64,000 nucleotides of DNA from Callipepla californica brunnescens. Lineage: Eukaryota > Chordata > Aves > Galliformes > Odontophoridae. Below the pieces are notes generated by a model. The model was not told the origin of the DNA. It made no database searches and worked only from the letters and a program-made list of their open reading frames with translations. Numbering within the stretch: the first letter of the stretch is position 1; each line of letters begins with the position of its first letter. This document shows, piece after piece, positions 53,441 to 64,000 of the stretch. A program made the translations under genes and the position numbers. The DNA lies in NCBI GenBank assembly GCA_023055505.1, contig JALIRH010000010.1:6144001-6208000 (forward strand), written 5' to 3'.

Positions 53441-53700
53441 TCTCCACTGCAGGCGGAGAGTGTGGAGCGAGGCCAGTCAGCTGCATGCATGAGGGCGGCC
53501 GGCCGCCCTGCCTCCGCCCGCCGGATGGGAGCCCGCGCCTCTCTGCTTCCTCCTCCAGCTCTGCCGGGGTTCGCAACCGCGAGGAGCGGCGCGCGGCCAT
53601 GGGACGCGGCGAGACGGAGCAGCGGCCGGGCGGGGCTCCGCAGGTGAGATGGGCAGCGCTCAGCGGCTTCTTGTAGCTGGGTGGCCGAGCTCGAGTGACA
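53440..53700 (+). promoter_or_regulatory. SLC38A11: CpG island promoter of SLC38A11
   Basis: This is the only CpG-dense block in the window, with many CGs between 53450 and 53660, such as GGCGGCCGGCCGCC and GGCGCGCGGCC. It surrounds the first coding exon. No TATA box is evident, as expected for a CpG-island promoter. The exact transcription start cannot be read from sequence. Confidence 0.8.
53599..53643 (+). CDS. SLC38A11: SLC38A11 exon 1 (start codon)
   Basis: The ATG sits in GCGGCCATGG, with G at -3 and +4. The exon encodes MGRGETEQRPGGAPQ and ends CAG before GTGAGA, in phase 0. The sequence is GC-rich and shows no clear likeness to mammalian N-termini, so the start is inferred from context, the island and the donor. 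Confidence 0.7.
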
Positions 53701-56557
53701 CCGCTTTTTGCCGTGGAGTGGGTTCTTGCCAGGCTTTGCGAGGCTGGCTGCAGCTTTGTTACCTCTGTTTCTCTTTACATCGTTGAAAAAATTATTGAGC
53801 CATAGGCACCCAACAGAATAAGAAAAAAAGTAGATTGGTGAGTCTTATCCATGTATAACCTATAGGAACTGTGGCTTCTTGATGCAGTCAAAATTGGTTC
53901 TCACTTAGACGCCAGAGCTCTAGTACTTTGACTCCTGGAGGGTATACCAGGATCAGTACATATTGGGAGTGCTCCATCAGGAGAGACTTTATAGCTCTCT
54001 ACAGTTCCCTAGAAGAAGGCTGTGGCAAGCCTCTTCTCCTAGACAACTGCAATAGGATGAGAGGGAAAGGCCTTCAGTTACACCAGGGAAGGTTCAAGCT
54101 GGATATTAAGAATATTATTCTCCAAAAGAGTAGCAGTGCTCGAGAACAGGCTGCCCAGGGAGATTTAGGAGTTACTATCCCTGGAAGTGCTCAGGAGCCA
54201 GGAAGACGTGGAACTAAGGAATATGTTTAGTGAGCATAATGGGGGTAGGCTAGACTAAATGATCCTGGAATCAAAAAATCATGAAGTCATTAACAGTGGG
54301 AACAACCCACTGTCAGTATAATTGGGGGTGAGCTCAGTTTGGTGGTATGCAGCTAGTCTCAGTTTCTAAATCACTCCAAGAGTACATTGCTATAGTAGTC
54401 AGTTCTAAAAGCTATGAAGTTTTTGAGCTGTACAGCAAACATTGTATTCTCATTCTAGTAATAAGTTGAAACAGGAAACTTCTCTGTTACAGTTCAGTAC
54501 AAATTCTCATGAACTATGCTGTATGTAGCAAAAGTCACTGAAATTTAAGGAGAGAATGATAGGGATGCTCCTGCAGCTTATACCAGTAATGAAATAATAC
54601 ATACTACTCACAACTCTAAAGAAATTCCACAGTGGAAATGGAAAAGAGCAATCTGTAACAATACTGATGTGATGAAGGTGTAGCAAAAACATAATGCATG
54701 GTCCTAGGCAACAAGAAACAAAAACAAGCTTCAACACAGCAACCACAAGAGAAGGAAAAAAAAAAAAAAACCTACTTACCTTTAGAAGGCTATAGGTAGA
54801 GCTCTCCAGTGAGATACCCTTGCCCCCACTGCCAACTCTTAAATGATACCTGGGAAGGGGTGGATCCTGGTTCCACCCCTTCTGGTCACTTATATGCATT
54901 GAATGCACCTGAGCTCCCTTGGGTTGGCCCTGCCCTCTCACCAGGTGCTCCATCATTGGTTCAGGGCATGATTTAGCAATTCTGCTGCACCTATAAAACT
55001 AGGTGCAATATGGAGAGAATAAGTAGAAGGTGATGTTTGATTGGGATGATGATGTAAGGTTGTTTGTTTGTTTGTTTGTTTTGGGGGGTGTATTAAGTGG
55101 GGCTGCTTGATGGTAGATTCAGTATAAAAGAAGCATTCCTGTCTCTTCCTGCAATGTGTAATTAAGGTATAGGGTTTCTTGCCACAGGATGTTGTAGAAG
55201 CTAATATGTATGCAGAGCTTCTTGAAAGGAAGTGGTCAAAGAACAATTCATTAAGGAGAGTATACTAAGACATACCAGGGTATGAAAAATGTTGAAAGCT
55301 TGGACAAGGTGATCTTCTGCTTTCCATTGACTACTACCAGAAATGAGATACTAGATAATGCTGGTCTTTAATCTGGGATAGTATTACTCTTCTAATGTTA
55401 ATACTGCTTGAAGATTGAAGTATTCAATTAAATAAGTTGTAGGTAAGTTTATATTTGAGGCTATATGTGTTAAATAGGATCCTGCATCCATGAAATAACA
55501 GCTTTATTTTCATGGGGTAAGTAGAAGACATTTTGCTTTTGTAGAGGAAAAAAACCAACAGCTAAGTACATTTTCTTTATTAAATATGTGCTTGTTTTTT
55601 AATTACATGGCTTCATTTAAAATACTGGCTTTCTAAAGAACAATGCTAAAATCTTCTCTGGTAATAAAGTGGTGGCCTAAGTAGAGGACTACTGTATGCT
55701 CATGCTGAGATGCTTTTTGAAGATAATTACTTCTGTTGCTGGAGCTGCTACAAATGCATGCTTTGAATTTTGCTTTGTACCAGACCTTCCTACAGGAACC
55801 TGGAGCTGCCCATTGCTATGGTATCATTTACTGTTCATGGTGAACTAAACCACTGAAAGACTTAGAAATATTGAAAATAATGGAGAAAACTTTCAATTAG
55901 AATATCTTCATGTGTTGATATACTCTACAAATGTGAGATTGATTTAATTCCCCTGATCTAGGGTATTTTTTTACTGAGTTGTAAGATTAACCAAAATTAA
56001 CCAAAATATTTTCCAGAACACTTAATTAGAATTTCTTCCTTTAGAACACGACTAAAAAGCTTCTTAACAGCCTAACTCTTAGTTTATATAGAATTTTGTT
56101 CTTCCACTTACACTTTTTCAGAGAAAAATTAATTATAGAAGATTATGGCTCAGGCTTATGCAGGAATTAGATGCTTTGCACCTCTTTGATTTTTCACTGG
56201 AAAAAATGAAATATAATTATCAAAATATCCCTACAGATCCAGGTCTACAAAAGTATGTGGTTTTTTTGTTTTTTTTTTTTAGTTTGAACAACCTTATTAA
56301 ATATACGTAAAATCCATGTTGTCACCTATTTTTAATCCTGTTATTATCTTCCCGGAACAGATAGAAGCAGGTGACCGTACAGTCCTGGTTAGTAAGCCAT
56401 GGAATAAAGGAAGAAATGGTAATCTGGTATCAGCTGGTTTTAACGTTATCAACTCTATCATAGGATCAGGTATTATAGGTAAGTGTACTTTTCTTCACTG
56501 TCTTGTGTTTAGCCTTGTTTTTGTGCATGTGACTATCCAGTGTTGAGAAAAATGCTG

Positions 56558-56598
<41 letters not shown>

Positions 56599-59500
56599 AT
56601 TACTAAAGATATTTTTTTGCTTTTTATTCTCTTGTTATGTGAAAATCCAGTTTAGTCAGCTGAGGTCAGGTCTGACTCTGTGATAAACACTCTACAGCCT
56701 TTTTTGCTGTAATGACCAGAAAATACTGGGTGGGCAGGTGCTTACTTCTCATACCGAGGCAGCCTTTTGTCTACTGAAAATAGCCTTTTTGGAGGTTATT
56801 AATTCTTTTTGGCCTATTTTGAAAGATTGAAAGCAGATTATTTGTTTAGGTTTTTCTTCCAAATATATACATATATATATTTTTTTTTGGTCATCATAAA
56901 TAAGTATTTGTAAAAGTCCTTTTATAGTCTCTTGGTTTTTTACAGGACTGCCCTATTCGATGAAAGAAGCTGGTTTTCCTTTAGGAGTACTGCTTCTGTT
57001 TGGAGTTGCCTATATCACAGGTAATGTAGAAGAAGTTTGTGTTGTAGAGAAAAAAATAGCCTTGCGAAATTCTCAGATGATTTTGAACTTCACGTTAGCT
57101 TAAGCAACTGTGTTTGTGACTTAGTAAAAAGAATTATTTTCATCTCACTAATCCTGAGAGCTGATTAGAAAAAATAGAGAATTACACTGTAGAATGTATA
57201 AAGCTGCTTTTTGTGTGCTGTTTTATTTGTTGAAGCCTAGTTTCTTAGACTAGGTCAAGGTGACATTTGGAAGAATAGATCTTATTTGTGTGTTATAATC
57301 ACCTATTTTAGTCTACTGTTTTTACTCTAATTTAGACAATGATCATTGGGTGGGTTTTATATCACTCAAGTGATAAAGACAGAATTAAAACCTTCTAGGG
57401 TTACTATGATTTTCAACATTTTGATAATCATTTATTTAAAAAAAAAATCACAAATTTACCTTCAAAAAAAATCTCCTAATTTCTAGAAGATAATGAACTC
57501 TGATACTGAAAGGAGCTGTTCTCATTGCAGCACAGATTACAAGCTAAGTGAAAGCCAGCTGAAGAATAAATAAGATCTAGCTCTGTTTGTCAAGACATAT
57601 ATCCAAGGTAGTAAATTCTGTGGCATAGCTAATCTGGACTGAAAAATTACATAGTACTCTAACAATTTCTAAGGTATATCATGAAATAACAGCACATTCC
57701 GTACCATTCTTCATTAAAGGTTGAGGTTCAGTCTTAAAGAAATCTACCTGTGACATAAGTTCTCTGTCAAGGAACATTTCTTCTCCATACAGGAGCGGCT
57801 CAGTGTCTGGTTGTCAAGATAAATCACCTGACACATGCATTGGTCATGTTCTACTCTCCAATCAGGATATAAATAAATGTTTCATCTAGTTATTAGTCTT
57901 CTCCCTTGTTAATTGAGTCTTACATTTTTGGTGCTTGTGACAGTTTTTTCACTTCAGCCATACTGGTTACCTACAAAAATGTTTCTGCTGTGGCTTCTCT
58001 TAGCATTCTCCTACCTGGTCTTCCAATGCTGCTATTTTTCATTTTTACAGGCCTTTGTTTTAAGGAGTGAAAAAGAGTAGTAACTAGCTGTCAGTTGTAA
58101 ATTAATTAATTGCTAGCCTTTAACAGTAATTTTATATTTTAACAGATTATTCCATTATATTACTGATCAGAGGAGGAAATCTCTCCAGTACCAACACCTA
58201 TCAAGAGCTGGTCAGAAAAACATATGGTTTTATAGGTTATCTAATTCTTTCAACTCTTCAGTTTTTATATCCATTTATTGGTAAGATCACAAAATATACA
58301 TAGCTAATCTTTAAAGATACTAAGGTATTTTTGCAGTGTCTTATTCTTTCTCTTATTAAATTTCAAGAACTCTAAAGTATACTATATGCATCTATTAATA
58401 GATAATTGTACACTACTGAATAAAGGCTGAGGAAGAATTCGCTGAATCAGAGAATCGAAATAATAAAAATGAATTGAAATGTGATAACACAAATTCACAC
58501 ACTTAAAAATCAATAACTGAAGTAGCTATGAGAATAACAAAGAAGAGATTTCTAGAATAACCATGCACCACATGTATTAACTGCAGGAGGTGCTGACTTG
58601 AGATACTAAGAGATTTGGATTTGGTGACGGAAGAGTCCCAAAGCAAAATTCATCCTTTAGAAATAATCATTCTGAAGTTATTTTAGGTAGCTGAGATATT
58701 TAAGGGAGACAGGTTGGGGTTAATGCAGGAAAAAATGTTGCATGTACCTATTAGTTATTTTATCAAGGTCATCCCTTAAACTGGAATAGTGAATTACATC
58801 TGAAAATACTGGTCCATTATGGTTGACTTAAGAGAGTGTAAGTATTACATCACAGAGAATATGGAAAATAATTGTAAAGACCATAGTCCTCACCATGAAA
58901 CTAGTTGTAAAATGTGCTTGAGTTTGTTTGCATACATAATGATAATAACTTCTTGTTTCACAGCAGTGAGTGCTTATGTATTAGTTGAGGTCATTATCCA
59001 CGTTAATATAGGTGTGTATGTGTGTGTATGCATGCACACATACTTTCAGTGCAGAATATGTTACAATCACAGTTCTAATTCATGAGAGAAAGTAATGGAA
59101 GTCCATATTTGTTATCTTCATCTGTGTTTCTCTTCTCATTTCTTCTGGCTGAGAGATTTCACAAACTTTTTACATAAACTAGGAAGTCCTGCACATTTGA
59201 TTGTGGGACTGACTTATGTTAATACAAAATCATTGCTAAATTGAAACAGGATTTTGAAAATACACTTACAAAGAATTGAAATTGGAAATGAGCAAAGCAA
59301 TTTTAAAGCCTTTTTTTCTCCCTTCTGTACTAAGTTTATTTAGTAATAGCAAAGTGGCCTTGCTAATTGGATTCTTCCTAGGTTGTAATTATTTCAAATA
59401 AATTAAGGGAAATGTTAACTTTTTTGTTGTTGTTTTCAGCCTGAATCTGAGAAGTTGGTGTTAGCTAGAATTCATACAAGGTGGATCATGGCATGCCACC

Positions 59501-61990
59501 CTCAAGTCCGCACAATACATCTATTTGGAGGTTTCTTAAATAATCTATATTTGGCTTTTACTAACAAATTTTCTTATTGTCTTTAAGCTATGATTAGTTA
59601 CAACATAATAACTGGAGATACTTTAACTAAAGTGTTCTTGAGAATTCCTGGAGGTAAGATGTATTTTAAAATTTCAGAATGGGAAAAAGTTATTAGACAG
59701 GAATGTAGCATAGGGCTTATCACACTGAAGAAGTAATCTACCTGTTAATTTGTGTCTGAATTACTCTTAAATGTCAGTGGAGTCATGTACTTGAAACCTG
59801 TTAGTCTGAGTGCTATTTTTTTTTTTTTAAATCTCAAAATTATAAATCCTAGTGCTTGGTTGTCATTGGACTCAGTGTTAGTGAAGAGACTACGTTATTC
59901 AATGAGGTATTAAACAGCTTTAGTATTACACGGAGATATAGTAGCAAGATCATATTTTGTCATATTTTTGGATATTTGCTATAATGAATATTTTAATATT
60001 AAACTGCATTTGGTGAATAATTCCGGATGACTTGCATATAATTTAATGGATTTAATGTGTATTTAAGCATGCCTGTATGTGCATGTAACTGCAGATGTTC
60101 TCCTAGGTGCTCAGTGTAGAAACATTTTGAGTTCTTAATTCACGTGCTTCTTATCCTTCTGTAGTTGTAAGTTTTCACAGTGGAATTAATGGAACAATTC
60201 GTAGGCATTTATCTCAGCAAAAAGCCTACTAAGTTTAAATATATTTTGCTGGCAAATTAGACTAAAAAGAGGATGTATGCAATGAAGTGGAAATTAGTGT
60301 TTGTATGAACTGCTTGATTTCCCTAGGAAGACTATAATTTTAAACAGGTGAAGCCTGCAAGGTGTGGAATACATTTTAACTGCCATGCTTTGTTCAGCTT
60401 GATAAAGAAAATGAATAGCTAATGATTCATTAATAATATGACTTATTTAGTGGCAGGAACACACATCTGTTCATCTACCTGGTAGAATGCTTGTCTAGGA
60501 AGAAGGGGAATAGGCGTTATAGTCTCCCAAAGGGTCAGGGAACTGTATACTTGAACTGTATGTTTTTCTTGTCAGTTGCTACTCACTTTCCAGACAAAAT
60601 TGTGTCACAAGCTGGTTCAAAATAATGATTCATAACAGTCTTACTAAAACTGAGATTTTTGTGTTAAATTGCTGTTGGCTTGTAAAAAAAAAAAATCACC
60701 AGTTGTGGGGGGGAAAGTGCCTCCACTGATTGTGATTGCAAGAATTGTTATACTGTTGTTTTTTTGCCCTCTTATGGTAATCCATGTTTTACAAGTGGGG
60801 TACAGGTGACTTCAGAAAAAGGGATTCTCAAATGAACCACCCAAAATGAACTTAATTTAGGATCATTTTTTTAAGAATTTGCTCCTCTCCTGCAGCACAG
60901 TAATTGACCTCAGCACTGTCAAAAACAAAAACAAAAAAATCCTGAGCAGCTAATGACAGCAAGAAATGTTAGTTTTACTTGCAGTCTGCCAAGAGTGATC
61001 CAGTTATGATAGAAGGAATTAGCAGTAACCTGTATGTACAAATGCCACACTTCTCAAGGTTGATATGTGCATAACATATAGGATGAATCTATTGGTTAAA
61101 TCTGCAGGAATATACTGATTGTGCACATGTTCTGTATGGCTTCCCCTCTAATACCTAGACTTTATTGCCCTTTTCTTGGATAAAGGGGATAAAAATGCTG
61201 ATAGCATTAAAGTTTGTAGTTAGACTTCTGAGTGCAAGTAAACTATTCTTGTGTCGGTCTCTCAGAAGTAACTTGCTTTTTTTGTTTCAGTTGGATCAGA
61301 AAATGTGCTTACTGATCGTCACTTCATAATTCTTTTTACCACCATCATCTTTACATTGCCTTTATCTTTATATCGTGACATAGCAAAATTGGGAAAGGTA
61401 AACTTTTTTAATACTCCATTAGAAAATAAGTATCAGTCATGCATAACTCTGGTATTTCAATTGAATTGCATCCAGCTAGAGCAAATTAAATACTTTTGGA
61501 GTTCAGTCCATCTTTTGTCCCCAAAAATATCAGGCAACTTTGAATATAATAAACAGAACTTTGGTCTCTACATAAATGGCTAGTATTTTCCATCTACTGT
61601 TTTAAATATATATGTATATGTATGTATGTTTAGAGCTTTAAGTGTTGCAAGTCTGATCTTGAAAAACTGAGCACCATTGATTGCGAATATTTAAAAGGAA
61701 AGTATCTCTTACAGTTAGACAAATAACTGCAATTTACTTGTTGTCTAAGGAGAATAACAAATGAGAAGATGGTGGTGTAGGATAAGCTGCATGATTATAA
61801 ATATTTTACACGATATTTAAAATTTAGTTGGTTAATAAGACTTAAATGCACTGCTTTGAAGAGAGCTTTTCTGCAGTTTACTGACTGAATTTGTGTGTTT
61901 TCTTTTACAGGTGTCTCTTGCTTCTCTGCTTTTAACCATTGTTATCCTGGTTATTGTGATGGTGAGGACAGTAACACTCGGTCCACAGGT
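53599..61990 (+). CDS. SLC38A11: SLC38A11 putative sodium-coupled neutral amino acid transporter, 5' half
   Basis: Seven exons join to 626 nt (208 codons plus 2 nt) without a break, and the gene runs off the right edge. The protein is a member of the SLC38 family (amino acid/auxin permease superfamily), multi-pass membrane proteins that move neutral amino acids; the substrate of this member is poorly known. Diagnostic stretches are FNVINSIIGSGIIGLPYSMK at TM1, with the GSG-type unwound segment, then FPLGVLLLFGVAYITDYS, YLILSTLQFLYPFIAMISYN, and RHFIILFTTIIFTLPLSLYR leading into DIAKLGKVSL. About half of the expected ~400 residues are present. It lies about 35.8 kb downstream of the SCN3A stop codon on the same strand, as in mammals. 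The chosen start is the only ATG of the first exon and has a strong context. Confidence 0.9.
53970..54290 (+). mobile_element. CR1 LINE 3' fragment
   Basis: GAGAGACTTTATAGCTCTCTAC, GATGAGAGGGAAAGGCCTTC, GTTCAAGCTGGATATTAAGA, GAACAGGCTGCCCAGGGAG and CCCTGGAAGTGCTCAGG match CR1 in sense orientation. The terminal octamers have decayed. Confidence 0.9.
54640..54992 (-). repeat. Unclassified dispersed repeat, copy C
   Basis: It matches copy A over about 350 bp with the same block order. On the minus strand it carries CATATAAGTG, which is TATA-like, followed about 130 nt later by AAAGGTAAGTAGG, a strong splice-donor match. That layout suggests an LTR or 5' leader of a retroelement, but I do not recognise the family. 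It lies in SLC38A11 intron 1, antisense if the strand call is right. Confidence 0.65.
56361..56478 (+). CDS. SLC38A11: SLC38A11 exon 2 (TM1)
   Basis: This 118-nt exon after GGAACAG encodes IEAGDRTVLVSKPWNKGRNG, then the start of TM1, FNVINSIIGSGIIG, with the last codon split. The donor is GTAAGT. NSIIGSGIIG is the strongest family signature in the gene. Confidence 0.93.
56560..56595. repeat. Poly(T) tract of 36 nt
   Basis: Uninterrupted T run in SLC38A11 intron 2, about 80 bp after the donor. Confidence 0.95.
56946..57020 (+). CDS. SLC38A11: SLC38A11 exon 3 (TM1-TM2)
   Basis: This 75-nt exon after TTTACAG encodes LPYSMKEAGFPLGVLLLFGV AYIT with split codons at both ends. The donor is GTAATG. 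Confidence 0.93.
57021..58145 (+). other. SLC38A11: SLC38A11 intron 3
   Basis: AT-rich intron of 1.1 kb, ending TTTAACAG. No repeat or other gene is recognised. Confidence 0.75.
58146..58280 (+). CDS. SLC38A11: SLC38A11 exon 4 (TM2-TM3)
   Basis: This 135-nt exon encodes DYSIILLIRGGNLSSTNTYQ ELVRKTYGF then YLILSTLQFLYPFI. The donor is GTAAGA. NLS and NTY sit in a loop; NLS is a sequon. Confidence 0.94.
58281..59587 (+). other. SLC38A11: SLC38A11 intron 4
   Basis: AT-rich intron of 1.3 kb with a GT-rich microsatellite near 59010-59040. No other feature is recognised. Confidence 0.75.
59588..59653 (+). CDS. SLC38A11: SLC38A11 exon 5
   Basis: This 66-nt exon after CTTTAAG encodes AMISYNIITGDTLTKVFLRI PG with split codons at both ends. 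The donor is GTAAGA. It corresponds to MISYNIIAGDTLSKVFQRIP of the human protein. Confidence 0.92.
59654..61290 (+). other. SLC38A11: SLC38A11 intron 5
   Basis: AT-rich intron of 1.6 kb ending TGTTTCAG. It contains homopolymer runs only; no gene or clear transposon is seen. Confidence 0.75.
61291..61397 (+). CDS. SLC38A11: SLC38A11 exon 6 (TM4)
   Basis: This 107-nt exon encodes VGSENVLTDRHFIILFTTII, then FTLPLSLYRDIAKLGK. The donor is GTAAAC. TLPLSLYR is strongly conserved in the SLC38 family. Confidence 0.95.
61911..61990 (+). CDS. SLC38A11: SLC38A11 exon 7 (TM5)
   Basis: This 80-nt exon after TTTACAG encodes VSLASLLLTIVILVIVMVRT, then VTLGPQ and two bases of a valine codon. Placing the donor at GTAAGT after CACAGGT fits better than the GT two bases upstream, and agrees with the family's LGPH-I/V continuation. 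Confidence 0.9.
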
Positions 61991-64000
61991 GTAAGTATTC
62001 TTACACTTACTAGCAAGTGAATTTTTGACGCACATAATCAGTTGCATCTTTCTTATTTCCTCTGTATAGTTTCAAATGTGGTTGTTTTGTTAGGAATGTG
62101 TATTAAAAGAAGTCTCTACTAATAGTAATAAAAAATGAACTGTTAAAATTTGCCCCCCTTTTTTCTTCCTTCCATTGCACATATGCAAAGTTACAAAGTC
62201 TCAGCAAACAAACAAAATAAATGTAGATAAATTGGAAATCGTTGGTGAGCCCTCTACTAGGAGCTAGTTCTTAAATGTGAGGTTGCTTGTCATTTGAGAA
62301 TTTCTCAATTTGTCCATTACGTCAGATGCCCAATATCAGTAACCTAAAACAGATAGTATCTTAACAATACCAAAAAAGAGAAATATTGCTAATATAATGA
62401 TTTCATAATAAATGTTGTTATTGTGTTGTTCATTTATTTGTATTCAAAACTTTCTGTCATTTGGGAAAAGAATAAGACCAGGAAAAACTGTTTTCCAGAA
62501 CTCATGCACTGAAAGTAGTGTTTAATGTTGGATTTTGAGATGTTCTACACAAGTAAACAATACAAGAAAATACAATTGTGTGCTGTGGCAGTGTTTATAT
62601 TGTATATTATTATTGTATATTTATAGTATAAAAAAGTTATTAATTTTGTAACTTTCATTTATGGCCTTGAAGGTCTGATTTGATCCTTTTTCCTCATCCT
62701 TCGAATGTGAAGATATGGTAATAAAGATAACAAGCAGTTTCTGAATGTGCTTTTTTATTTGTTGGGGTAGATTCATATAGTATTTTTAATGTTTCTATAA
62801 AAGTGGATTCTTTCACAGTGATTATTTAAGCATTGGCACATTAATGTATCACAGAAATCAGACAAATGCACAATAGCTAATTGTAGGGCATTAGTGTTTT
62901 AATGCTGACAAGATAACTAAAATAGTAGTTTATGAAGTTGGCTCCAGAAAGGTGCTATCGTCCATAGAAATGAAGAACTTGGAACAGTGTGCAATTTCTG
63001 TCCATGCTCTTCCCCTTGCCCCCATTTTTCCTTAAGCAACTTGTTTTTCTTACTGTGTTAAAGGTGTATTAGGAGGGCAAATCTCTAAATTCCCTATTGA
63101 AAAGGAAGAAGTTATATATAGTAGTTACTCCTGACTTTGTTACTATGGTAACATTTTTTCTCAACTGTGGTGGTGCATCGAAATATATGAAATGCATGGC
63201 TTTATTGTCTCATAAAATAACTTGTGTTGCTTTTTGAGTAATTCTTGAAGTCTTACTGCTTAGAACTTTAGGCTTGTCCATTTTTTGCCTTTATGACTCT
63301 TGTTTTCCTATTACGCTATTTAGTTTCATACATTCGTATAGCATGTCAATAAACTGTTAGTCACTTTTTTACCTCATAGTCATTTTGTCAGTGTCTGTTA
63401 CAATTTACTTGATTTATATTTGAATTATTAAAGACCTGTTCTAATGTTTTGCTAGCAGTTTGCTGCCTCATTTTTATAGTGAGTGTAAAGAACACACTTT
63501 ATATATTTTAATGTGTCCAGTCTTGTATTTCAGTAGATGAAGCAAGTAATGCTTTTACTTGAGTCCCACTCAAAAGAAAATAGGAGTTTGAGATTTAGAA
63601 AAAAATGATATGATACACTTTGTCATATAGGAAAATAACTTGTATAACTGTAGAAAGTCTTGATAGAGCCAGGAGGGGATATTTAATCTCTCCTTTTGCA
63701 GCAGGACAGAATTGACTGTAGGTCTGTTACTGCTGGCAGGTGACTGTTCAGCTTATTCTTGGAAACTCCATTATTTTCTAGTCCCTTTCTTAACTAGACT
63801 TGAAGTTTTCCTAACTGTGTTTCTTCTGTTACATTTCATGTTCATTGTCTCTCAGTCTAACGAGTGAATATGGAGACAAACTATTCTTTCCTAATGCCTA
63901 AACTCCTGTAATAAGCTGTAATTTCTTTCCCTTTGGCAATTCTTTCTATAAATTCAACAAATTTTCAGCACTGTCTTCATTTTTTTTCTTTTGTCTTTTC
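61991..64000 (+). other. SLC38A11: SLC38A11 intron 7 (5' part)
   Basis: AT-rich sequence to the right edge of the window. The next exon, expected to encode the continuation towards a KPNAIQAVGVMSFA-like stretch, was not found here. Confidence 0.7.

Larger units (their letters stand above)
53644..56360 (+). other. SLC38A11: SLC38A11 intron 1
   Basis: This intron runs from GTGAGA to GGAACAG and carries a sense CR1 at 53970-54290, copy C of the unclassified repeat, and a TTTG microsatellite near 55062-55081. Confidence 0.75.

Noticed and set aside
53175..53600. 141-codon minus-strand frame starting in the CpG island
   Set aside because: Its GC-rich start overlaps the island and exon 1 on the other strand, then runs into AT-rich intergenic DNA with no recognisable domain. 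A divergent transcript is possible but the protein is not supported.
54507..54956. 149-codon minus-strand frame
   Set aside because: It coincides with copy C of the dispersed repeat; its partial likeness to the frame in copy A follows from nucleotide similarity and does not show a gene.
61977..61983. Alternative donor two bases upstream at the end of SLC38A11 exon 7
   Set aside because: The GTGTAA there is a weaker donor than the following GTAAGT, and using it would change the phase away from that expected in the family.

Overview
The window is nuclear DNA of a bird, probably a galliform. The evidence is large split genes with GT-AG introns, an AT-rich background with one compact CpG island, and ten CR1 LINE fragments, most of them 3' ends with the ATTCTRTG-type 3' terminus typical of avian CR1. 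Nothing prokaryotic, viral-episomal or CRISPR-like is present. The exact species cannot be fixed from sequence alone.

Region 1 (1 to about 19-20 kb, + strand) is the 3' half of a voltage-gated sodium channel alpha-subunit gene, best identified as SCN3A (Nav1.3). Ten coding exons (conventional numbers 17-26) run from the end of the domain II-III linker to the stop codon. They join into one uninterrupted frame of 2622 nt (873 residues plus stop), and the exon sizes of 121, 155, 174, 123, 282, 54, 138, 105, 271 and 1199 nt give consistent phases throughout. Nine of the introns involved, counting intron 16 at the left edge, have GT donors or AG acceptors as far as visible. The intron between the 138-nt and 105-nt exons instead starts with ATAAGT and ends with AC, so it is an AT-AC intron of the U2-dependent type.

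Region 2 (about 20 to 53.4 kb) is intergenic. No conserved gene is recognised on either strand. It holds six CR1 fragments, all in minus orientation, two of the three copies of an unclassified repeat of roughly 300-350 bp (the third is in SLC38A11 intron 1), several short perfect hairpins, and a 37-nt poly(A) tract.

Region 3 (about 53.4 to 64 kb, + strand) starts with a CpG island, from which the 5' half of SLC38A11, a putative sodium-coupled neutral amino-acid transporter, is transcribed. Seven coding exons (208 codons plus 2 nt) are visible, and the gene continues beyond the right edge. The tandem order SCN3A then SLC38A11 on one strand matches the order in mammals, which supports both identifications.

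The two genes are neighbours by ancestry and are not a functional unit: one is an action-potential channel of excitable cells, the other a membrane transporter. I found no evidence of a wholly new biological system. The observations most worth a second look are the AT-AC intron, the three-copy unclassified repeat, two overlapping mutually exclusive inverted repeats in intron 16, a candidate cryptic 32-nt exon in the intron that carries a poison exon in SCN1A, and two long perfect hairpins.
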